Shown one piece after another: positions 26,019-33,512 of a stretch of 64,000 bases of DNA. The DNA is from Neobacillus drentensis NBRC 102427. Its GTDB lineage: Bacteria > Bacillota > Bacilli > Bacillales > Cytobacillaceae. The stretch lies in assembly GCF_001591445.1 (NCBI RefSeq), contig NZ_BCUX01000030.1, positions 1 through 64,000 on the forward strand, written 5' to 3'. Each line of letters starts with the position of its first letter. The stretch's first letter is position 1. The notes below the pieces were generated by a model. That model did not search any database and was not told where the DNA came from. It saw only the letters and a list, made by a program, of their open reading frames with translations. The position numbers were made by a program, and so were the translations under genes.

Positions 26019-26061
26019 AGCTCTCGTTTTGAATAACCTTTATTCAAACGAGAGCTTTTTT
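26019..26061. terminator. Strong bidirectional terminator between MFS and lysR
   Basis: AGCTCTCGTTTTGAATA (26019-26035) pairs with TATTCAAACGAGAGCT (26041-26056) with one bulge and is followed by TTTTTT. It separates two convergent genes and can serve both. Confidence 0.9.
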
Positions 26062-26114
26062 CGATAGATTATTGAATAGATTTTTATAAAAAGGTTACTG
26101 ACGGATAGAATGCA

Positions 26115-27020
26115 CTACTGTTTTTCATTTTCATGATTAGGAGGTAATTCAGCTGAAATATACTGGATAAATTCACAAACTGCAGGTGAGGCGTATTTCT
26201 TTTTTTTTGAAATTAATCCTAGATTCCAAGGGAAGCTTGGATTGACGATGGGAATCGCCTTAATTAAATCTTGATCAACTTTTTTGGCAATGGGTCTTGG
26301 GAAAATCGATATCCCTAAGTTTTCGCCAATCATTCCACTAATAAAATCCCACTCAGAACTTTCATAAGCAATTTCCGGACGAAAACCAGCTCGTTCGCAC
26401 TGTTGAATAATGAGTTCATGAATAGCAAATTCTTTCTTAAATAAAATGAAGATTTCATTTTGTAACTCTTTCAGTTCAACTTTTTCCCTCTGCGCTAATG
26501 GATGGGAATGATGTACAAACAGCGACAGTTCTTCATAAAAAAAAGGAACAACATCAAACTCCTTTTCATCCACCGGTAACATAACCACACCAAGATCTAA
26601 TATTCCGTCTTTGATTTCCTGTTTCACTTTTTTTGAATCATCTTCAAAGAGTTTTATTTTGATATCGGGGTAAAGATTATTGAATCCTTTAATGATTTTT
26701 GGGAAAAATAAAAAACCAATTATTGGCGGTATGCCAATTTTTATTTTTCCTTTTTTTAAGTTCATTAAATCATATAGGTGAATGGATAAATCATTTACCG
26801 ATTCCATTATCATTTCCCCCTCCGCTAAAACGATTTCGCCGGCATCCGTTAATTCAATTTTCTTTGCGGAACGGTCAATCAGTTCTACATTTAATTCACC
26901 TTCCAAACTTTTGACTACTTTGCTTAGTGTAGACTGTGACAAATGGAGGGATCTCGAAGCTTTAGTAAAACTTTTGTATTTGGCAACTTCAATAAAGTAA
27001 GTGAGGTGACGTATGTCCAT
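26115..27020 (-). CDS. LysR-family transcriptional regulator
   Basis: 301 aa from ATG 27020, chosen because TTGGAG lies 8-9 bases upstream and the family begins MDIRHLxYFIEVA; a longer frame to 27053 lacks this. N-terminal HTH SFTKASRSLHLSQSTLSKVVKSLE (about 18-41), then the periplasmic-binding-like effector domain. It is likely to bind the 110-bp segment duplicated at 23960 and thereby control the oxidoreductase, CMD-like and MFS genes, itself, and perhaps the divergent sigma-54 activator. Confidence 0.92.
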   Translation of the reverse strand: MDIRHLTYFIEVAKYKSFTKASRSLHLSQSTLSKVVKSLEGELNVELIDRSAKKIELTDAGEIVLAEGEMIMESVNDLSIHLYDLMNLKKGKIKIGIPPIIGFLFFPKIIKGFNNLYPDIKIKLFEDDSKKVKQEIKDGILDLGVVMLPVDEKEFDVVPFFYEELSLFVHHSHPLAQREKVELKELQNEIFILFKKEFAIHELIIQQCERAGFRPEIAYESSEWDFISGMIGENLGISIFPRPIAKKVDQDLIKAIPIVNPSFPWNLGLISKKKKYASPAVCEFIQYISAELPPNHENEKQ

Positions 27021-27127
27021 GAATGTAATCTCCAATCTATGAATTATATACATATGTTTTATTCCTAAAATTCATTGTACTCATATAAATAGTAGATGTA
27101 TACTAAGTGTGAACAAAATGTGAATAA
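27018..27127 (-). repeat. Copy B of 110-bp inverted duplication (native lysR promoter)
   Basis: The minus-strand sequence equals copy A with about 12 differences and ends in the true ATG of lysR. It carries the direct repeat TTCACA...TTCACA at its outer end. It lies between lysR and the divergent sigma-54 activator gene. Confidence 0.9.
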
Positions 27128-27230
27128 TGCAGAATATCCCCATATTTTACTACGAAGTGTAATAGTTGACTTTCCCTGCTATTACTATTTAAATTATTAA
27201 TATTCAGAATAATTGAGAGGTGAGTACTAT

Positions 27231-29207
27231 ATGTCCCTTGATCCTTTTTCAGAATTGGTAAAAAAAAATGATATTGATCTACTCAAAAAAAAATATCATG
27301 AAAAATGGAAAAACTTCTTCTTCAATCCACTTCAAATCGGGAAGCAGCCTACGGAATTAACTGAAATAAGAGATGTAATTTTACAGTCTTGGAATCGGAG
27401 TAAGCAATATAAGGATCTGAATCCGATGATTCAAGGGTCAGTAAAAAATATCTCTGATGAAGAGCTCAAAGAAATAAGGGGAAAAAGTGAAGTTTTTTAT
27501 CTAGCGCAGCCAGTACTTAAACAGGCGGGTCAAGAACTTTCTAATTATAAACATGTACTCATGTTTTGTGACAGTGATGGCATAATTTTAGATCATTATG
27601 GAGATCATCCTGTAGCTCGTCATATAGGAAACTCAGTGAATGCAAATAATGGGGCTCAGTGGTCAGAACGTTGGGCAGGAACCAATGCAATTGGTACCTC
27701 AATTATTTTGAAACAGCCTGTTCAGATTTTTTCTTCCGAACATTTTTCTCATAGTTGTCATGAATGGGTGTGCTCATCAGCCCCTATTTTGGATCCGCTT
27801 ACTAGTGAATTGTTAGGGATCATAAACCTCTCTACAACTAGTGATAGTTACCATACTCTTAGCATGATGAAAACCGTTGGAATTGTGAATCAAATTGAAA
27901 GGATCCTATTTCACAATTACTACCAAGCACGTGAAATGATGCAAAACATTTACATTGAAGCGATTAGGAAATGGAAAAACCAGATTGTTATCTTATGTAA
28001 CTCACAAGGTGAAATTCTAAGGATAAACAGTGATTCTCAGGTCGATGAGATCACATCGTTAATGTCACTTACAGTAGAAAACAAAGAATTGACCACGAAA
28101 AAGGAATGGGAGGATGAAGTAACTCTTCATGGCGGTCAATATCAGGCAAGATACAAAAAAATTCTTTGGTACGATAGATTCATAGGTTTAATTGCTATTT
28201 TAGAGAAAAAGAATAGAATAAGTCATTCAACTGCTAACCATAATCACTATGCAAAGTACTCTTTACAAAGCTTATTTGGCAAATCAGAAGCATTTAAGAG
28301 CACCATTCAATTAGCTCGAGTTGCGGCCTCAAGTGATTCTAATGTTTTGATTACCGGAGACAGCGGCACGGGGAAAGAGTTAGTTGCCAGCGCCATACAT
28401 CAGGCAAGCAACAGATCTGATTATCCTTTTATTGCTTTGAATTGTGCTGCTATACCAAAGGATTTGCTTCCTAGTGAGCTTTTTGGATATGTGGCTGGTG
28501 CCTTTACAGGTGCAAATCCGAAAGGAAGCATAGGGAAGTTTGAATTAGCGAATAAGGGAACACTTTTCCTGGATGAATTAGGTGATATGCCTCTGGATTC
28601 ACAAGTACAACTGCTTCGGGTAATACAGGAGCAGGAAATTATCCGAATCGGGGATAAAACACGTATCCCTATAGATGTTCGCGTCATTGCAGCGACCAAT
28701 AAAAATCTTCCTGAAGAAATAGTAGCAGGGAAATTTCGGAAGGATCTTTATTACCGGCTTAATGTCTTTCACATTGAATTACCGGCATTACGATATCGTT
28801 CAGAAGATGTTCCATTACTATCTGAAAATTTTGTGCAAAAGCTGACCATAAAAAAAAATCACGGTCCATACCATATAACTGAAGAAGCTATGGAAATATT
28901 AAGAAGTTATTCTTGGCCCGGAAATATTCGTGAGTTGGAGAATGTGATGGAATATGCAGTCAATTTTTCAGTCAACGGTATCATTACCCCTGAAAGTCTA
29001 CCAAAACATTTCCATAACCCAAAGACCTTACCTATTAATACGGTGAAAATAAATCCCGTCAATCAGGCTGAATTAGAGTGGATTAAACAAGCGTTAAAAC
29101 GTTCAAAAATGAACGTCACAGATGCAGCGAAAGAATTAAACATGAGCCGCAGCACCCTTTATCGAAAATTAAAAAAATTGGGTTATGATATCAAAAATTT
29201 AAACTAA
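27231..29207 (+). CDS. Sigma-54-dependent activator, AcoR type (GAF-AAA+-Fis)
   Basis: 658 aa from ATG 27231; GAGAGGTGAG provides the ribosome binding site. The N-terminal region (about 60-230) is the AcoR-type GAF sensor (WAGTNAIGTS, HEWVCSSAPI). The AAA+ domain carries Walker A GDSGTGKE (376-383), the sigma-54 contact loop GAFTGA (423-428) and Walker B LFLDELGD. The C-terminus is a Fis HTH (NVTDAAKELNMSRSTLYRKL). Members activate catabolic operons from -24/-12 promoters on sensing a ketone, acetoin or similar. A consensus sigma-54 promoter lies 260 bp downstream, before the esterase-monooxygenase genes, the most likely target. Confidence 0.95.
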   Translation: MSLDPFSELVKKNDIDLLKKKYHEKWKNFFFNPLQIGKQPTELTEIRDVILQSWNRSKQYKDLNPMIQGSVKNISDEELKEIRGKSEVFYLAQPVLKQAGQELSNYKHVLMFCDSDGIILDHYGDHPVARHIGNSVNANNGAQWSERWAGTNAIGTSIILKQPVQIFSSEHFSHSCHEWVCSSAPILDPLTSELLGIINLSTTSDSYHTLSMMKTVGIVNQIERILFHNYYQAREMMQNIYIEAIRKWKNQIVILCNSQGEILRINSDSQVDEITSLMSLTVENKELTTKKEWEDEVTLHGGQYQARYKKILWYDRFIGLIAILEKKNRISHSTANHNHYAKYSLQSLFGKSEAFKSTIQLARVAASSDSNVLITGDSGTGKELVASAIHQASNRSDYPFIALNCAAIPKDLLPSELFGYVAGAFTGANPKGSIGKFELANKGTLFLDELGDMPLDSQVQLLRVIQEQEIIRIGDKTRIPIDVRVIAATNKNLPEEIVAGKFRKDLYYRLNVFHIELPALRYRSEDVPLLSENFVQKLTIKKNHGPYHITEEAMEILRSYSWPGNIRELENVMEYAVNFSVNGIITPESLPKHFHNPKTLPINTVKINPVNQAELEWIKQALKRSKMNVTDAAKELNMSRSTLYRKLKKLGYDIKNLN

Positions 29208-29220
29208 CAGAATAAGTACA

Positions 29221-29259
29221 ATAACAAAAGGAGGCTATCGAAGCCTCCTTTTTGTTATT
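29221..29259 (+). terminator. Terminator of the sigma-54 activator gene
   Basis: ATAACAAAAGGAGGCT pairs with AGCCTCCTTTTTGTTAT across a 4-nt loop; the 3' arm includes the T-run. Confidence 0.85.
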
Positions 29260-29575
29260 GTATGCAATTGCCTTATACACCATTAACCTGAATTATCAGC
29301 TTCTTCCTGTAATGTATCAAAAGTGAGAATAGTTATCGCAAAATTAGGAATTGTTGAATAGGTAGGGTTCATTTCCCATATTTCTAAAATTCGTTGTTTC
29401 AAATTTACTACACTTAAAAAAAACAAAATTAAGAAAATACAGAAAATACCTTAAAATTTAGTTTGGCACGGTAATTGCATATTAATTATGTGATTCAACT
29501 AAGAAGGCTTAATAAATGAAACCGTATTCAATGAAAAGGTGAAAATAAGCCCAAAAACTAAGGAGGAAAACAATT
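29260..29575. other. Intergenic region with sigma-54 promoter and presumed enhancer sites
   Basis: 316 bp without a gene between the activator terminator and the esterase gene. It is AT-rich upstream of the -24/-12 element, as expected for an enhancer and bend region. No clear inverted-repeat binding site for the activator was recognised. Confidence 0.5.
29464..29479 (+). promoter_or_regulatory. Sigma-54 (SigL) -24/-12 promoter of the ketone oxidation operon
   Basis: TGGCAC (29464-29469), 5 bp, TTGCA (29475-29479): a full match to TGGCAC-N5-TTGCW with correct GG-GC spacing. It lies 97 bp before the esterase ATG and directly downstream of a sigma-54 activator gene. Confidence 0.88.
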
Positions 29576-30505
29576 ATGAAATCAATGGAACAGAAAACAA
29601 AAGCTATCTCAAAGGAAGCAGATTATCTACGGGCATTGTACCAGGAATGGAGCGACCGTATGGAGGCAAATCCGAACATGACGGTAGCGGATTTCCGAAG
29701 CCTTTTTGACGAATGGGAAAAACCTACGTTTGAGCCTGAGGATGTGACTTATAAGACGGATAAGGTAGGTGGTGTCGATGTCATCTGGGCATACCCTATT
29801 GGGTGCGACAAATCGAAAGTATTAATCTATACTCACGGCGGCGGGTTTGCCGTAGGATCTTCTTCAAGCCACCGGAAGCTGGCTGGCCATATGGCCAAGG
29901 CACTAGGAGTGTCATCTGTAGTATTGGATTACCGCCGCAGCCCGGAGAATCCTTTCCCAGCACAATTGGAGGATGCTGCTTCTGTTTACAAAGCTTTACT
30001 CGCATCAGGCATTAAGGCAAAGGATATCGGTACAATCGGCGATTCTGCAGGAGGAAACCTTGCTGTTGCATCGGTGCTGAAATTCCGTGAATTGGGTCTT
30101 GAACTTCCAGGTGCCGTTATTGCTTTCTCGCCATGGCTTGATATGGAACTAACCGGCAGCACGCTTGAAAGTAATGCCGCTACCGACGCGCTGATCACCG
30201 TCCCATTGCTCGAAGGAATGATTAGTATGTTTATGGGTGATGACATTTCGAAGACTCGTGATCCATTAGCCAACCCGCTGCACGCCGATTTCAATGGCTT
30301 TCCACCGCTTTACATCAACGCGGGTGGAGTCGAAATGCTACTGGACGATGCGCGCCGTTTACATACTCGCGCCACTGAGGCCGGTGTACAAGCCACACTG
30401 TCAGTTGTAGATGGAATGCAGCATGTTTTCCCATGCCTGGCTGGTCGCGCTCCTGAAGCGGATGAGGAAGTCAGCAGGATTGCAGCTTGGTATCGGGCAC
30501 TGTAA
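29576..30505 (+). CDS. Alpha/beta-hydrolase esterase / lactonase (HSL-like, GDSAG)
   Basis: 309 aa with AAGGAGGAAAA upstream of the ATG. Hormone-sensitive-lipase family: oxyanion-hole HGGG (87-90), nucleophile Ser157 in GDSAGG, probable acid Asp257 or Asp258 (MLLDDARR) and His283 in GMQHVFP. First gene behind the sigma-54 promoter and 25 bp before a Baeyer-Villiger monooxygenase. That pairing matches ChnC-type caprolactone hydrolases, which open the lactone made by the monooxygenase to a hydroxy acid. An ester substrate from a linear ketone is the alternative. Third positions look more G+C-rich than the flanking genes. Confidence 0.88.
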   Translation: MKSMEQKTKAISKEADYLRALYQEWSDRMEANPNMTVADFRSLFDEWEKPTFEPEDVTYKTDKVGGVDVIWAYPIGCDKSKVLIYTHGGGFAVGSSSSHRKLAGHMAKALGVSSVVLDYRRSPENPFPAQLEDAASVYKALLASGIKAKDIGTIGDSAGGNLAVASVLKFRELGLELPGAVIAFSPWLDMELTGSTLESNAATDALITVPLLEGMISMFMGDDISKTRDPLANPLHADFNGFPPLYINAGGVEMLLDDARRLHTRATEAGVQATLSVVDGMQHVFPCLAGRAPEADEEVSRIAAWYRAL

Positions 30506-30530
30506 AAATAGGGACTAGGGGGAAAATATA

Positions 30531-32156
30531 ATGAATCAACACAATAATGATAAGACAAAAGGGTTAGATTTCGATGCGGTTGTTGTTGGGGCCGGGTTCG
30601 GCGGCCTTTACGCTGTTCATAAACTCCGCAATGAACTTGGCCTAAATGTACGTGCCTATGATAATGGAGCAGATGTCGGCGGCACTTGGTACTGGAACCG
30701 CTATCCGGGAGCACTTTCGGATACCGAGAGCTTTCTCTACCGCCTCTCTTTTGACAAGGAACTTCTTGAGGAGGGGGATTGGAAGCACAATTACCTAACG
30801 CAGCCGGAAATCCTTGGCTATATGAACACCGTTGCTGACCGCTTCGATCTACGACTCAGCTATCAGTTCAACACCAAGGTTACAGCAACCCATTTCAATG
30901 AAGAGACTAACTTTTGGGAGGTCACCACTGATAAGGGCGAAACTGTCACAGCGAAGTTTCTAGTTACCGGGCTTGGGCTTCTTTCAGCAACGAATGTGCC
31001 TAAATTTAAGGGTATGGAGACCTTCAAAGGTGAACAATATCACACTGCTAGATGGCCAAGCTCAGGCGTTGACCTGAAGGGTAAACGAGTAGGCGTAATT
31101 GGTACTGGTTCAACCGGGGTTCAGGTGATTATTGCCACTGCCCCTGAGGTCGAGCATCTAACGGTTTTCCAACGGACTCCGCAATACAGTGTACCGATTG
31201 GATTAAGGGTACAATCCGATGCTGAAAAAGCGGAAATAAAGGCAAATTACGAAGAAATATGGAAACAGGCGAAATCCTCAGCTGTGGCCTTCGGTTTTGA
31301 GGAAAGCACGATATCAGCGGTTGAGGTTTCGAAAGAGGAACAAGAGCGTGTATTTGAGGAGGCATGGAATACTGGGGGCGGATTCCGCTTTATGTTCAAT
31401 ACCTTCAGCGATATTGCCATCAATCCCGAGGCTAATGAGGCTGCGGCCAATTTCATCCGCAAGAAAATCAAAGAGATCGTTAAGGATCCTGAAACGGCAC
31501 GTAAGTTGATGCCAACCGGTTTATATGCCAAACGTCCGCTGTGTGACAACGGCTACTACAATACATTCAACCGAGACAATGTCTCACTCGTCGATGTCAA
31601 GGAGAACCCGATTGTAGAACTTACACCAAATGGAGTGCGTACAACGGATGGCGAATACGAATTGGATGTGTTGATCTATGCCACTGGATTCGATGCAGTG
31701 GATGGAAACTATACCAAGATCGACATGCGCGGACGCGGTGGTGTCACGGTGAGCGAAAAGTGGGCGGATGGACCGACGGGGTATCTCGGCATGACAAATA
31801 CCGATTTCCCAAATCTGTTCATGATTCTCGGTCCAAACGGTCCTTTCACAAACCTGCCGCCAAGTATCGAAACTCAGGTCGAATGGATAACAGATACCGT
31901 GAAGTACATGGTCGATAAAGGCTTCAGCACGATCGAACCAACAGTGGAAGCCGAGAATGATTGGGTTGAAACCTGCCGTTCAATCGCTGATATGACCTTG
32001 TTTCCAAAAGCTGAATCGTGGATTTTCGGTGCGAACATCCCTGGTAAGAAGAATGCGGTCTATTTCTACTTGGGAGGTTTGGGGAATTACAGAAAGGCGT
32101 TGGAAGAGGCGGGTTATAAGAACTTTGTTTTCGACCACGCCATGGCTAACGTGTAA
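30531..32156 (+). CDS. Baeyer-Villiger monooxygenase, cyclohexanone monooxygenase type
   Basis: 541 aa, almost the length of Acinetobacter cyclohexanone monooxygenase (543). FAD site GAGFGG (20-25), BVMO fingerprint F165-x-G167-x3-H171-x3-W175-P176, NADPH site GTGSTG (191-196) and catalytic Arg335 in AKRPLCD are all present. Blocks such as GTWYWNRYPGALSDTES and SWIFGANIPGKKN agree with my memory of the Acinetobacter enzyme better than with acetone or phenylacetone monooxygenases. It inserts O next to a ketone carbonyl using NADPH and O2. Product would be hydrolysed by the esterase encoded just upstream. Exact ketone unproven. Confidence 0.93.
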   Translation: MNQHNNDKTKGLDFDAVVVGAGFGGLYAVHKLRNELGLNVRAYDNGADVGGTWYWNRYPGALSDTESFLYRLSFDKELLEEGDWKHNYLTQPEILGYMNTVADRFDLRLSYQFNTKVTATHFNEETNFWEVTTDKGETVTAKFLVTGLGLLSATNVPKFKGMETFKGEQYHTARWPSSGVDLKGKRVGVIGTGSTGVQVIIATAPEVEHLTVFQRTPQYSVPIGLRVQSDAEKAEIKANYEEIWKQAKSSAVAFGFEESTISAVEVSKEEQERVFEEAWNTGGGFRFMFNTFSDIAINPEANEAAANFIRKKIKEIVKDPETARKLMPTGLYAKRPLCDNGYYNTFNRDNVSLVDVKENPIVELTPNGVRTTDGEYELDVLIYATGFDAVDGNYTKIDMRGRGGVTVSEKWADGPTGYLGMTNTDFPNLFMILGPNGPFTNLPPSIETQVEWITDTVKYMVDKGFSTIEPTVEAENDWVETCRSIADMTLFPKAESWIFGANIPGKKNAVYFYLGGLGNYRKALEEAGYKNFVFDHAMANV

Positions 32157-32182
32157 CGTGGAATAAATTAGTACTACTAACG

Positions 32183-32213
32183 GAGCCGGGGACAGTACAG
32201 TCCTTCCCGGCTC
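32183..32213 (+). terminator. Hairpin between monooxygenase and alcohol dehydrogenase genes
   Basis: GAGCCGGG (32183-32190) pairs perfectly with CCCGGCTC (32206-32213). No T-run follows, so it may stabilise the upstream mRNA or attenuate, not fully terminate. Confidence 0.5.
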
Positions 32214-32303
32214 TAAATATTCATGAGAATAAAAATGAATCCCGCTGATTTCCGGGCCTCTGCTTAACTATCAAACAATAAATGAGTAGAATAGGAGAAT
32301 ATT

Positions 32304-33512
32304 ATGTATTTAAGTCAGCAAACTTTTAATTCTGCTTTACCTACAAATGTGATTTTTGGAGTAAATAGTGTCGAGGAAAACTTAACAGTAAAAATTAAAG
32401 AATTCAATAAATCAAAAGTTTTTATAGCTACTGATCCAGGGCTTGTTAAAGCTGGAATTCCAAATAGGATACAATCTCTTTTAAATGAAAACGGGATTAA
32501 TGCAATCGTATTTTCAGAAATCGAGCCCGATCCTCATGCTGTAACAGTAATGAAGGGGGCGGAGGTATATAAGGCCGAATCATGTGACATGATTCTCGCG
32601 GTTGGTGGAGGAAGTGCAATGGATTTCTCAAAAGCCGTTGGAGTAATGGCTAGTCATCCCGGCCATATCCTTGATTATCGCCGTGGTGAAAAACCGGTAG
32701 TTAACGAAATTCCAACGTTGTTTGCTATTTCTACAACAGTTGGTACTGGCTCTGAAGTAACGACTGTTTCCGTAGTCACTGATCATGAGGCAGGGAGGAA
32801 ATATGTTGTTGCTTCACCCGTATTGGCTCCTAAGATAGCATTTGTTGATCCATTGTTAACCATTTCACTTCCACGCCATGTAGTTGCAGCTACAGGCATT
32901 GATGCATTGGTTCATGCGCTTGAAGCTTTTACTTCTGTAAAATCAACCCCAATTACTGATGGCTTAGCCCTTCAAGCAATTAAAATGCTCAAAGATCATT
33001 TGCCGCCAAGTTATGCACATCCTAATAACCTTGAAGCAAGATCACAAGTGCATTTAGCAAGTACAATCGCTGGGATGGCTTTTGGTCTTGGTGGTGTTGG
33101 GCTTGTACACTCTTGTTCCCATCCGATGTCGGCTATTTACCATGTTCCGCATGGTCTGGCGAATGCGATTCTATTACCTTATGTTTTTAAACACAATCTA
33201 ATCTCAAACTATAAAAAATATGCAGATATTGCTAGAATCTTTGATCCTTCTTTAACGTTTGAAAATGATAAATTGGCAGCGGAACGACTAGTGGACTTAC
33301 TAAATGATTTTACTCAATCATTGAATATACCAAAAGATTTTAGTTATTTAGGAATTGAATTTACAAAGGAAATGGTCGATCGTTTAGCGCATGATGCAAT
33401 GGAAGATAAAGGGACCATTCCAAATAATCCGCGAAAAGTTTTCAAAGAAGATGTGATTGAAATCTATAATAAGGTTTTACCATTCTATCAAGAAGGGGAA
33501 TCAGCAGAATAA
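32304..33512 (+). CDS. Iron-dependent (group III) alcohol dehydrogenase
   Basis: 402 aa. NAD motif GGGSAMD (101-107); metal ligands Asp200 and His204 (GIDALVHALEAF), His269 and His283 (GLVHSCSHP...PHG), with conserved His273 between. Close in style to 4-hydroxybutyrate and 1,3-propanediol dehydrogenases, which oxidise terminal alcohols. In the inferred pathway it turns the omega-hydroxy acid into the omega-oxo acid. In Acinetobacter this step uses a zinc enzyme (ChnD), so this would be a non-orthologous replacement. It overlaps the aldehyde dehydrogenase start by one base (TAATG), a translational coupling that supports a two-step alcohol-to-acid unit. Confidence 0.9.
   Translation: MYLSQQTFNSALPTNVIFGVNSVEENLTVKIKEFNKSKVFIATDPGLVKAGIPNRIQSLLNENGINAIVFSEIEPDPHAVTVMKGAEVYKAESCDMILAVGGGSAMDFSKAVGVMASHPGHILDYRRGEKPVVNEIPTLFAISTTVGTGSEVTTVSVVTDHEAGRKYVVASPVLAPKIAFVDPLLTISLPRHVVAATGIDALVHALEAFTSVKSTPITDGLALQAIKMLKDHLPPSYAHPNNLEARSQVHLASTIAGMAFGLGGVGLVHSCSHPMSAIYHVPHGLANAILLPYVFKHNLISNYKKYADIARIFDPSLTFENDKLAAERLVDLLNDFTQSLNIPKDFSYLGIEFTKEMVDRLAHDAMEDKGTIPNNPRKVFKEDVIEIYNKVLPFYQEGESAE

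Noticed and set aside
29576..32156. Acetone or methyl-ketone pathway as the main reading of the esterase-monooxygenase pair
   Set aside because: Not excluded, but motifs and length resemble the cyclohexanone monooxygenase type, and the following ADH, ALDH, CoA activation and beta-oxidation genes are better explained by an omega-hydroxy acid product.
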